From the NCBI RefSeq assembly GCF_033807575.1, contig NC_084715.1, positions 12,139,349-12,203,348 of the forward strand: a stretch of 64,000 nt of DNA. Direction: 5' to 3'. The position numbers were made by a program, and so were the translations under genes. Shown here in pieces: positions 1-9,502 of this stretch (within the stretch, counting starts at the first letter, position 1; the number at the start of each line of letters is the position of its first letter). The notes below the pieces were generated by a model. The model had not been told where the DNA came from and did no database searches. It saw only the letters and a list, made by a program, of their open reading frames with translations. Source of the DNA: Cydia pomonella. Taxonomy: Eukaryota; Arthropoda; Insecta; Lepidoptera; Tortricidae.

Positions 1-834
1 TTTACATGGCGTTGCGTTGTTCTAAATATTTGTATGAAGTCCGAATATCACAAACACGATATCCACACTTGGGGTGCCAACAGAAAAACGCGAATACGTT
101 TGAAGAATTTACTATTTACTATGAGCGAGCCATGTGTAGACGGTGAATGCAAATTATTGCCTTATTTGCGTCCTTTGATTGTGTAGGAATTGCAAATACA
201 TATTTGAAACTTTCAGGTATTCGAATATTCTTTCTTTTCTAACAGTATATATTTTTTAAATTATATTCGAATATATTTTTTTAAGTAATAAGGAATCTGT
301 TTATTATTCCAGAACTATTTTCATTTATTGAAAATACTAATGATATTTTACAGATATCCACTTAATTGAATAGATTTTATCATCCTACTATGAGACGTTT
401 ATAAAAACGATTTGAAAATTAACCCAAAAATTAGACGTCGAATATTGAATATTTCGTGATCAATTTTTTTTATAAATGCATCATTGCGTGAATTAATGTA
501 ACTTTTCCAAAACCGTAACATTTTTGTTATGTAATTATTTTCCAATTTATATTTAATATTATCTTTTAGTCGCTCAGAGGCCTATAAAAACCATAAAGAT
601 TTTCATTTGTCTTGGTAAGATTTAATTCCTGGTAATAGTCGGCGCGGTGCATGGTTAGATAGGTTGGGCAGTTTGGGTATGATCATGATCAAACTTGCGA
701 ATTGCGATAAGGGCCAACGTTCGGACTTTAAATATTCGCTTAAGGTACGCTTCTACTACATGATCAGAATGACCCTTTTGATTAAAACTTGCGTAACGTT
801 GGTTGTATGTACACATTGCATCACCCAAAATCCA
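1..834. other. Unassigned AT-rich DNA
   Basis: No gene or definable element is visible. The only structure is a scatter of short palindromes built on ATATTCGAATAT (around 217-231, 260-276 and, beyond this stretch, 1015-1027). They look like low-complexity pentamer-type sequence (ATTCG), which also appears densely near 17.0-17.2 kb. Confidence 0.6.
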
Positions 835-928
835 TTAACCCATTCAATACTAATCACGACACGTTGTCGTTTTGCCTCTATAAAGCATTTTCGCTACATA
901 CCGGGAAACTTAGCGATGAATGTGTTAA
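835..928. mobile_element. TTAA-flanked MITE, family E, short copy
   Basis: The element (839-924) lies between two TTAA tetranucleotides (835-838 and 925-928). Its ends are imperfect inverted repeats: CCCATTCAATACTAA at the left and TTAGCGATGAATGTG at the right. The interior shares ACACGTTGTCGTTTTGCCTC and CTACATACCGGGAAA with copies at 9.0, 28.2, 45.4 and 50.3 kb, with its left end equivalent to the right end of the 9.0 and 28.2 kb copies. Compared with those it lacks the TAGCCGATAACATG half. TTAA flanks are the hallmark of piggyBac-superfamily insertion; no transposase is present, so it can only be a non-autonomous relative. The assignment to piggyBac is inference. Confidence 0.75.
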
Positions 929-2692
929 AATATTATAATTCCCTCTGCGTTTGGGTTCTTTATCCACTGTAAATACCCATTAGAACACACTGAAATTGTT
1001 ACTATAACGGGTGCAATATTCGAATATAGAATGGGTCTAATATTGTATACTAAGTTGAATAATTGAAGTGTTCGCTTATTTGCCTTTTTGGCTTATTCGA
1101 GGAAATATGGCTAATATAGTAGATCCTCCCCACGTGGTCGTTTTTGACCGAATAAAGCAATTAAGAGAGCAAGTAACGCCATGTGAAGTGCCAGAATTAT
1201 GTTAGTTTTATTGGATTATATCACAGTATAAATTGTTATACCTACCCGTCTAAAATTGTAAGAAGACTTAATTCTTTAACAGCTTTTTGTTGATATATGC
1301 AGACAAATAAATCTACCGAGAAATTATCATTTAAGAAAAAACTTTATTAAATGAACAAATTTCGTTTCTAATAAAACATTTTCTATGATTTCTTCTGAAT
1401 AACTTTGAAGTACAAAAAGGGGCAGTAAAGTTGCCCTCAAATATGAAATATAAGTTTTCATCAAACTTCTATCGACTGGCGGGAGTGGACGGCAAACAAA
1501 TTCAATGATCACAAAAAAGTTACTTTTGGTAAACTTTCAGGGAAGCCTTGAGGAATTCAGAGTTAGGCAACGCAAACGCGCGTGCCACTACCGTGGGTAT
1601 TTCAAATTTAAGGGACTTCTTGTGTACATTCGTCTAGGTATATGGCAACATAATGAGTAATTTAGATTATCTGCGTTATTGTAACTTGCTTTCAAAATAT
1701 AGTGCTGAAATAAGGAAACAAAAAACAAGCTTTACGGTATTTTAGCCAGTTGAGGAAGCGAGGCATTTTTCAAACATTTAATTTTGTAATTGTTGACTTT
1801 GTGTCCGGGATTCCAACGGGTACCATAAAACAAGAGTGCAATTAACATTGACCTAATTAATTTGAAGCCAGAATCATGTCTTCGTGAGATTCTTTCGCGT
1901 CTCACCCCGGGGGAGCGAGTCGTTATCCTTTTATTTTTATGATGAAGAAAGTGGACATAAAGAATGAAATGAACGCCTGTTTAAAATTGCTATTTTGTTA
2001 AGTGGCTAGGTGGAAATACTACGTTCGGCTTCTATATTTACTAGATATGCGGACAATGGATATATGAAATATTTTTTACGAGTCACATGGTTTTTTCCCA
2101 TGTATTAGTAAGATACCAGTATTGCAAAGTAAAGGACTGCATGTGGAAATGCGGGAAATCTCTTTGAACGTGGTTTGTACTTGTGAGTTTTGAGACTTGT
2201 AGTTAGTTTGTTGGGCACGCGGGTGCGTATAGTTTTTTGTATTTTTAGCAAGTTTTTTTACAATTACTGTGAACTAAGAAGAAAGTAGACGACCCCCCGA
2301 AATCGCCTTACATACATAAATATATTACCCATTCTTCTCTATGTTTCCCTGAAAATGTAAAAGTGGCTATGCTATGATATTGCAATTTAAACCTTGCATG
2401 GGACTCAGAGAAGATGGTAGCTATTATTATATTACATAAGTGGTAACCTTTAATACATTTAAGAGAACAATGTCATTGTTTATAAGATAATCTCTCGATA
2501 GCTAAACGGTCAGTATATATGATCACCATATGCGGATGCCAAGGAAATCTGTTTACTGTTTAATAAATTGTATTGTAAGTCAATTTTACTTGATTTATTT
2601 TGGAAATTTGCGCCTGACTTTACCAATAAAGTACCTAAGGTATCCTATGACCTCTGATGATAAAAATTAAATGCTTCCGAAGATAGATAGCA
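929..2692. other. Unassigned intergenic DNA
   Basis: AT-rich sequence with no recognised repeat or coding signal. Open frames in it are short and have no recognisable motif. A small GC-rich patch around 1895-1920 (CACCCCGGGGGAGC) has no partner elsewhere in the window. Confidence 0.5.
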
Positions 2693-2770
2693 CAGGCACA
2701 AGGTCATCTTCTATGTACCTATATCTTCGTACAGGCACAAGGTCATCTTCTATGTACCTATATCTTCGTA
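2693..2770. repeat. Perfect 39-bp tandem duplication
   Basis: Two head-to-tail copies of a 39-bp unit beginning CAGGCACAAGGTCATC and ending ATATCTTCGTA (2693-2731 and 2732-2770), with no mismatch between them. There is no reading frame or known repeat around it. The identity of the two units suggests a recent slippage or unequal-exchange event, and the locus should be length-polymorphic. Confidence 0.9.
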
Positions 2771-3040
2771 CTAACTAAAATGAAGCCTAATCAAAACACG
2801 TCATGTGAAATTCGGAATGACAGAAATATTATGCTAGTTAATATTGAAAATACTAATTTCAATACCAAAAGGAACGATTGCGTTTCGTAAAAGCGGAAAA
2901 ATCTTGTTATAGTATACCTGTACTTTTAATAATATCCTTGGTTTTCTTCGTGAGCTGTGTCACTATGTGTGACTTTCTATAATATTTCATTTCTTAATTT
3001 TGCATTTTGAACTGTCAAACTTTCAGACTCTAAACCGTTA

Positions 3041-3170
3041 GTATGTATGTATGTATATACTTTATTGTACATAGAAATAAAAACACGAAAAACACAGTTA
3101 CAGAGTAAATTAAATACAACAAAGGCGAACTTATCCCTGTATGGGATCTCTTCTAGTTAACCTTTGAGGA
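3041..3170 (-). repeat. 3' tail of a non-LTR retrotransposon (probable)
   Basis: Read on the minus strand, this segment runs from CAAAGGTTAACTAGAAGAGA through AAGTTCGCCTTTGTTG to a terminal TGTACAATAAAG followed by a (TACA)n-like microsatellite, the usual design of a LINE 3' end with a polyadenylation-type signal and simple-repeat tail. A second, more diverged copy of the GGCGAACTTAT..GGTTAACCTTTGAG block lies at 24.9 kb, so it is a dispersed repeat. The LINE assignment rests on my recollection of lepidopteran LINE 3' UTRs; the repeat status is seen directly. No coding sequence is attached. Confidence 0.6.
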
Positions 3171-4671
3171 AATGAGTAAAACAGAAGTAACGGTGAATGA
3201 ATGACAAACACAAACAAAAGTGTATAATCACTGAAATTAATGAAATGCACGTTTTGAATACACATTGATACAAATATACATAGATAGAAAAATAACCATA
3301 AAATAATGCATACATAAATAATAAATAAAAATAAATAAATATTCAATATATAATATAAATAAATATGAATTCGAACCAGAAAAGTAAAAAAAAATAAAAA
3401 AGTAGAAGTACTCCAAAGAACTAGGAAGTCGTAACCAAAGTATCGGAAAGCCACAATTTTTTAAGCTTCTCCTAGAGTGATGCTACAGATTGGGATTGCC
3501 TCACGTTACCGTTAGTTAGGTTTAAAGTGATTAAAGATGTACTTACTAACTTTCGAAAGATACTACACCAACTTCAAGTCTTCAAACCCTGGCTTAGGCT
3601 CTATTAGCACGTCCGACGGTTGGCGTTGATTGGTATTTCAAATTAAATAGATTGATGAGAAAATACCAAAAATTCGATATGGTTGAACATTGCGTTAAAA
3701 CGCAATGACCCTGCACGTATTGAATTAACTATGCACGGAAATATACAAGTAATCCATTAAAAAATAGCGAAGTACAATATTTCTGGAATCCTCTGACCTA
3801 AATAAATTTATGTCGGGTAAACTGGGGCTGCTATTAAGTATACTCTCTTAACCATATATGGCGGGCCTTGTTTTAGTTTCGTCTTCTTCTGAGTTTTTTT
3901 ACTCAAAACTGTATTTTACGGCTGTTTTGCCTTCAGTTTCACCTACCTGTCTAACTCTGAACCTTTCTTATATGAACAATTCCTGCCGCATAAAGCTGAA
4001 TTCTCAATAAAAAAAATGTTGAATAACCAAGTGCACACAAATGTACGAGTATATATTTATATATTTTTATTCAAATATTTGATTAACTTCATTGTAATTT
4101 CAACTTTTCCAGCCCCTATTTGATCCATGTATCTCAATAATACATGAAAGGACGGTCGTCGCTCAATACTAAAAGGATGGCTATTCGCTGGAATGTTTAT
4201 TTTATTCTATTCAACTTAGAACCAGGAAATTAAACTTAGTAATAGGAACTATGTATGATCCAGGAGTATTTTAGATGCCCTTACTTTTTATATTTTTATA
4301 TATAAAAAATATACTAATGAAAATCCATATTTCATACATTAAACTTGTATTAATATGAACTTATACTTTTAAAGAATCTATGTATTTCAGCTAACTATAT
4401 AACCGTACATAATTAATTATATATAATTTGAAAATACCTATTTAGCTAATTAGCTATAACAAGCTGCAAAATTGCATGGACACGTTATGAATGGAATTCA
4501 TTCACTAACAATAAGTTGGTAGGTATGCCATTATGCTTTTGGATGCATAGTAAGCTGCAGCTTACTTTACAGTGTTCGTACAACATAGCAAGATATTTTT
4601 TTTTCAAATGTTATGTAGTAGTGTTAATCGTCCAAATGTAAATCATGTAATATCATTTACAGTAGATAATA
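3171..4671. other. Unassigned AT-rich DNA
   Basis: No supported feature. The 107-codon minus-strand frame at 3131-3454 is AT-rich low-complexity sequence (strings of Phe, Tyr, Leu and Ile codons from TAAATA-type repeats) and is not a gene. 4040-4450 is mostly A/T with TATATA runs. Confidence 0.55.
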
Positions 4672-4885
4672 TATGGTGCTACTTTACCGCCCTAGTACGG
4701 TATCTTACAGAATACACGCGTATATCCAAGATTTAAGGGGTCGTATGTACTGTAACATTACACGTGCGAAAAGGTATTTCGCAAATCGTGTCGATTTAAA
4801 ACACGCCCATCGGTCGTGTTTTAATTTATCGCCACTCGTTGTGAATTTCCCACTTTTAACACTTGTACCTATTGTAATATTCATA
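4672..4885 (+). repeat. Fold-back repeat family F, copy 1
   Basis: Homologous over about 210 bp to 40674-40888: both start TATGGTGCT, share ACACGTGCGAA, TTTAAAACAC and CGGTCGTGTTTT, and end near ACTTGTA. Inside are two nested inverted repeats: an outer pair (here about 4750-4787 with 4839-4878, clearer in the 40.7 kb copy) and an inner AAAACAC / GTGTTTT pair. No protein is encoded; the 81-codon frame across it exists only because the repeat lacks stops. Its structure suits a MITE, but I cannot define terminal duplications. Confidence 0.75.
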
Positions 4886-4999
4886 ATGTATTATTGTCTA
4901 CGCTTTATAATCATCTAATGTATTTAGTAGATAATATGTTCGACGCATCTTTCGTTATACGCGTAAATACAAGCCTCATAGGATTTCTACGTGGGATCG

Positions 5000-5855
5000 A
5001 CGACACGATTGGCTTCTGCGTGTTTTTTTCCGATAATGTAGTAGGTTAGGTATCTTATCTTCTTAAGACGCCGTTTTCGATTTTATTTGAAACAATGTCA
5101 AATAGATAAATTTAGTCAATTAAATTGTACACCTTTTGTTAACTATTAGAAATAACAAGTACTGATTTCTATTAGCACGTCTTGTTATCTTTCATTGTAA
5201 TTAATAATTTTTTTGACAATAGACTCACTTAATTAGTAATGTTTTTTTTTTCTGATGGACGTTTAGGTTAACGCGCGTACAGCACTGATTTTGTCGATCT
5301 TATTTGTAAATTTCGTAAAACTTAGACTGCTAAAAATGGTAGTTTTATATTACACATATCCTGTACTTTAACTTTAATAAACTACATTTTTGTTATTACA
5401 CATTTGAAGTAGTGTAAATGAAAGTTAGTGAAAGTTAGACGAAGTAATTTCTACTTCAAAACAATCGACAATTCTCTGAAAATCGACTTAATTTCAACGA
5501 ATCAACGTACTTTTGATACTTAAACAATCTACAACATTTGCTGAAACTGTTCTTATACATCATTTTTTATAAATTATCACCATAAGTTTTTGATAATTTT
5601 TTAAAAATTGTCCCTTCTCGTCACATATTACTGGGGACGCACGCTTGCGACCTCATTATTTAAAGGCAAGATGCATGAGAAGACGTGCCAATAGAAACCA
5701 ATACTTGTTATTTAGATATTACGTAACAAAAGGTGTACAATTTCAACGACTAAATCTATCAATTTTACATTTTTGCTCTAAAATCGTTACCGTCCTCTTA
5801 AGATAAATATAAAGTATACCTAAGTAAAAAACGCATGTAACGATATCACACATGT
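5000..5855. mobile_element. Long-inverted-repeat (fold-back) DNA element
   Basis: About 190 bp at the left (5000-5190) is an imperfect reverse complement of about 190 bp at the right (5673-5855). The best-matched blocks are AAATTGTACACCTTTTGTTA (left) with TAACAAAAGGTGTACAATTT (right), and TTTCTATTAGCACGTCTT with AAGACGTGCCAATAGAAA; outward, TCTTAAGACG pairs with CCTCTTAAGA. The roughly 480 bp between the arms shows no transposase motif. This is the architecture of a non-autonomous DNA transposon with long terminal inverted repeats. Outer boundaries are approximate because the arms decay outward and no clean target-site duplication is visible. Confidence 0.75.
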
Positions 5856-6059
5856 CTTTTATACGCTAGAGAGGCCGGGCTTAAACTACGGGTGTTCAAT
5901 ATGCATTGAAGTCAAAGCTGTCACGTGTACTCGTGACGTTATTTGATTCACCGTTGTTTTAGTTACTCGTATGCATAACGGACGAGAAACTGATTCTCGC
6001 GGTTCAATTTAGTTCAGAAGTACATTTTATATTAGGCTTGAACATCACTCTTTTGAATC

Positions 6060-6660
6060 CATGTAAAATCAAATGTAACGTCGCTTCTTAATAAGTAACT
6101 ATAAAAATTTGTTACAATATTTATCAACAGAAATAAACAATATGTTATAGTGTTATATATAACGTTATGCAACACTTGTTGTTTCACAAATTGTAACAAA
6201 AGTTACGGAATTTTATTAGGTTATGTAACGTTGTATAAATTTTAATGTTATGTTGTATAACATTAAAATTTATATAATTGAAACACTGTAACTTTTGTTG
6301 TGAAAGGTTTTATAACATTATGAGACGTGTTATAAGTGCTCTCACATTGGACTCTTGCAATTTTTTTTTGCAAATTGTTGTATAACATGGTAATAACTTA
6401 TGACTTTTGTTACAATTTTTATTTATTCTATTTATTTAATGTGTGATAAAGTTATAGAACAGTTGTTATACGACATCTATTTTTTTGTACAACATGTTAT
6501 GCATTTTACCAGTGTGGGAGCATTTCAAACATATAATAAGTGTTATAAAATGTTAGTGTTATCGTGTTATATAACACTCTGTAACACTAATGTGGGCATC
6601 TTTACTTATACGTATAAGTTTGTTTCCAGTTCACACCGCCACATTAGTTTCCAGTTCATA
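6060..6660. repeat. TTATAAC-rich tract with perfect 18-bp inverted repeat
   Basis: The stretch is crowded with variants of GTTATATAAC, GTTATAGTGTTATA, TTATAACATTATG and TGTTACAA on both strands. Embedded in it is a perfect inverted repeat with 18-bp arms at 6234-6251 and 6257-6274 around a 5-nt loop. The 88-codon open frame at 6400-6666 is read through this same degenerate sequence and has no recognisable domain. It could be a decayed tandem satellite or a fold-back element; the units are too diverged to define a period by eye. Confidence 0.55.
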
Positions 6661-6666
6661 TGTTGA

Positions 6667-7735
6667 TGGAATAAATTCCCTTAAGCCCCAATTATACTAG
6701 CGACTAGTAGGTGTTTTAATCGACAAGCGGCCGGGACCCTAATAAATCCACTCGGACCGCTCTTCATTAATTTGCCTCCTGTCAAGTCCGAATCTGAAAT
6801 TGTTGATGTTTTGCTCATGTTTGTGGCACAATTTATTGGACCAATAATTTGTGTTCACAAAGTTGAGCGAGTGAGCTATGATTTATCGAAGCTATACGAG
6901 ATTAGGTGCGTAATATATGATGGGGTTTTGTTGAAGTGCTTTTAGTGTCTGCTTGGTTGTTAGGTCGCGTTCGAGTGGAAGGCCAAATCGATATTAGTCA
7001 TTTTCAAGTAGGTACCTACATATGTATATTTTACGCTGTAGCAACTGTGGACGTTTAAGATATTAATAACATAAATATTGTATCTTACACATACTAAAAG
7101 TTTTAAGAAGACTTGATCATTCACTGCAAACTTCAAGTGACTGATGGATTTTAAAACAGGAGATGTATCACCTATTGTTTCATTTTATCATGTATAACTT
7201 TAAACAAAAATAAACTAGGTTTGATACAAAATATTATGTGACAAAACATAATCTGTAGTCTGTTCGGATAGATAAGAATCGTGGAATGTATTGGGCCCCA
7301 TATATTTCCACGAGTCTTCTCTTTCCGCACAGACTCTATTTGAAGTTAAAAAGTGTAACAATAAAACCATCCAATAAAAAAACAGTGGGCGTTACCTAAG
7401 TACGTGCGGCCATTACTAATATTGCTTACAATTTTGCTTAGGCGCTTTCATATAATTTAAAAGGGCTCGCCCATGAAATGGGTAGTATATCGAAAAGCCA
7501 TTGAAGTAATTTGAGGCGAACCAGAACGACATTGTCGCTAAGCGATTCAATCCTGCACGACCGCGTCGGGACCTACACGACGATTTCAGTTTAAGCGATT
7601 TTATATGACAGTCTCTCACACCAGAACATAACATTTAAATTATCCTATTAACTAGAATGTTTTCGCCTCTTTTGCAAACGTTCACGGACCAAAAATATTT
7701 AATAAATTGTTTTCTACAGTATTAACTTGTTTTGT
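6667..7735. other. Unassigned intergenic DNA
   Basis: Nothing recognisable apart from ordinary AT-rich sequence. A minus-strand frame at 7416-7634 has no domain and poor codon evenness. Confidence 0.5.
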
Positions 7736-8068
7736 TTTGCTGCTGGCCTAGTGGTACGAGCGAGCGACTTTCAATCCGGAGATCGCAGGTTCAAACCCCG
7801 GCTCGTACCAATGAGTTTTTCGGAACTTAAGTACGAAATATTATTTGATATTTACCAATCGCTTTTCGGTGAAGGAAAACATCGTGAGGAAAGCGGACTG
7901 CTCCCAATAAGGCCTAGTTTACCCTCTGGGTTGGGAGGTCAGATGGCAGTCGTATTCGTAAAAACTAGAGCCTCCGCTAAGTCTAGGGATTAGTTGCCAA
8001 GCACACCAGGCTCCCATGAGCCATGGCAAAAATGTCGGGACAATGCGAGGAAGAAGGAGGAAGAAGAT
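7736..8068 (+). mobile_element. tRNA-derived SINE with A and B boxes
   Basis: The 5' end is tRNA-like: an A box TGGCCTAGTGG at 7744-7754 and a B box GGTTCAAACCC at 7788-7798, the spacing of an internal RNA polymerase III promoter, followed by a GCTCGTACCA acceptor-like end. The body (TTTTCGGTGAAGGAAAACAT, GGGAGGTCAGATGGCAGT, AGTCTAGGGATTAG) matches the body type I know from lepidopteran SINEs, and the element closes with a GAAGAAGGAGGAAGAAGA tail. It encodes no protein; the frame at 7727-7993 is incidental. Propagation would depend on a LINE reverse transcriptase supplied in trans. It is not a functional tRNA because the cloverleaf is interrupted and a long body follows. Confidence 0.85.
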
Positions 8069-8498
8069 TATTTAACATGTTTTGTTTCGTTCTTAATGAA
8101 GAAAAAACATTATTTGTGCTATTCATGTGAAGGCATTGTGCATTAACGTGTAACGTGTCTCAGTAAATTATAGATCCCCGGCACTGTCACTTCCAAAGTC
8201 CGTTCAAACGGGGTTTGTCAGCGTACTGACGGTATCAAATATCTCCATTCTTTGTATATAGAACATAATTATTCGTAGGTAGGTATTTATTATTAAATTT
8301 ATTCATTCATTTTCTTTTCTTCATTTATTGTCTGTAGAACACGGGTAGATACAACCCACGACCACGGGTAGATTCATCAACATATTCCCTGCCAGCGACA
8401 CACTAGGCAAGCGAAGAATGAGATACGATAACAATAAGTTCTGGTTTAGATAAGTTCTCATTTAAATATCGTTTGTAATATCGTATAGTTGACAGAAG
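8069..8498. other. Unassigned spacer
   Basis: AT-rich spacer between the SINE and the MITE cluster. A GGTAGATTCATC / GGTAGATACAAC near-duplicate occurs at 8344-8380. No other feature is seen. Confidence 0.5.
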
Positions 8499-8662
8499 CA
8501 GCTCGATTCGGGCAACCAATGTCACTTTGACGTTCGAAATATCGTAGATAGATCTTACTGGGATCACAGCGGAATCGAAATAGACGTCAATTTTGACATG
8601 TCGTTAGGTATCGATCTTTTAAAGATCTTAAACGTGTCTTAATCATTCTTCGAATCGGGTCG
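8499..8662 (-). mobile_element. MITE-like repeat family G, intact copy
   Basis: A 164-bp repeat bounded by GCTCGATTCGGGCAACCAAT and TTCTTCGAATCGGGTCG. Its reverse complement aligns along its whole length with the two halves of the element that is split by a SINE at 31.7 kb (shared blocks include AACGTCAAAGTGACATTGGT, ACGACATGTCAA and AAGACACGTTTAAGATCT). This copy is uninterrupted and defines the pre-insertion sequence at that site. It is non-coding; the ends carry related but not perfectly inverted CCCGATTCGA-type sequences. Confidence 0.8.
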
Positions 8663-8790
8663 AAGTTCTCTGTTCGTAGTCATTTTTAGCTACATACGAT
8701 GGTTTTTCCCGTGTTCTCGGCTACGCTTGTAGTAGCTCGCGCTGGACGCTGGCAATCAGCCAGATTCGAATTTTAGCCCTTGGAGTGATA

Positions 8791-8895
8791 GGCCGTCGGC
8801 TCCCGATCGATTACGTCATTTTAATTTCAAATTTGATTCATTGGAATAAAATCGAAATTCCAACAACTCAAAAACGACATATGCCACTTGAAGAG
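8791..8895 (+). repeat. Dispersed repeat family X, copy 1
   Basis: About 105 bp from GGCCGTCGGCTCCCGATCGA to ATGCCACTTGAAGAG. It is reverse-complementary to 27772-27873 (shared: GTCGTCGGCTCCCGA-type start, ACTCAAAAACGACAT, GCCACTTGAAGAG). Non-coding. It abuts the half-hairpin repeat that follows, and the same two families are adjacent again at 27.8-28.0 kb. Confidence 0.75.
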
Positions 8896-8898
8896 CTG

Positions 8899-8993
8899 GG
8901 ATACGTCAAATATTAGGTCTTGATACGATATGGATCGGATATATCAGTGTCAAATGTGACGTTTGTGCTTAAAGAAATGTTCGAATCGGGTCG
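8899..8993 (+). repeat. Hairpin MITE family H, half copy
   Basis: GATACGTCAAATATTAGGTC through ATCAGTGTCAAATGTGACG, then directly the family's terminal TTCGAATCGGGTCG. In the complete copy at 52.1 kb this arm is followed by its reverse complement; here the second arm is missing, so the hairpin has collapsed by internal deletion. Confidence 0.75.
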
Positions 8994-9008
8994 ACTCAAT
9001 TTATTGTC

Positions 9009-9163
9009 TTAACACATTCACCGCTAAGCTACAGTCGTAGCGCTATATCGTAGCCGATAACATGGGTTTCCCGGTAGGCATATCTACCGGACCGCTACAT
9101 ATAGCGGAAATGCTTCGTAGATACAAAACGACAGCGTGTCGTGATTAGCGCTTAATGGGTTAG
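9009..9163 (-). mobile_element. TTAA-flanked MITE, family E, long copy
   Basis: Starts at TTAA (9009-9012) with CACATTCACCGCTAAGCTAC and ends with TAGCGCTTAATGGG next to TTAG (9160-9163, a one-base variant of TTAA). It contains both halves of the family: TAGCCGATAACATG and CAAAACGACAGCGTGTCGTG. It is aligned throughout with 28189-28311 and inversely with 45442-45566. Terminal sequences are imperfect inverted repeats of each other. Non-coding and probably mobilised in trans by a piggyBac-like transposase (inference). Confidence 0.8.
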
Positions 9164-9502
9164 GTAAGTAAGAAACTTTAGACTCAGTGTCTACGGACTA
9201 GTCGCAGCTTTGCCAAAATTTGTCTGGCAAATCAAAAGGCCATCATCGATTCATCATCTTTTTGGCTACATCTACTTCAATCTACAGTGTGCCCTGTGCG
9301 GTTTCAGGTAACAGACGTAGTCTTTGTTGTTCACATTTTCACATTCGTTGCAAGTCAGCAGCTCCCCCCCCCCCCCCCCACTGCCCTTTCAATGGCTCAA
9401 GCATTGGAAGGATTGGAGTATTTGTTAGTACTAGTCTAGAACCGGGACAGAGAACCAGTATTTTGCGCCATGAGTTGTTGTAAATCTCGCAACCTAAACG
9501 CG
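9164..9502. other. Unassigned spacer with poly-C run
   Basis: Contains a C homopolymer of about 16 bases at 9364-9379, and short open frames on both strands that lack any family resemblance. The first part (about 9175-9215) resembles the segment that follows the family E copy at 28.3 kb (CTACGGACTGGTTG versus CTACGGACTAGTCG). Confidence 0.45.

Noticed and set aside
664..700. Sequencing or bacterial contamination as an explanation for the lack of genes
   Set aside because: The repeats are typical of Lepidoptera and spread along the whole window, and codon-rich bacterial frames are absent.
664..972. 102-codon plus-strand open frame
   Set aside because: It runs through a family E MITE (839-924) and AT-rich sequence; no domain, and the same DNA is repeated non-coding elsewhere in the window.
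3131..3454. 107-codon minus-strand frame with many hydrophobic residues, resembling a membrane protein
   Set aside because: The translation is Phe/Leu/Tyr/Ile from TAAATA-rich DNA, and its start lies inside a LINE 3' tail. Low-complexity artefact.
7727..7993. 88-codon frame
   Set aside because: It is entirely inside a tRNA-derived SINE.
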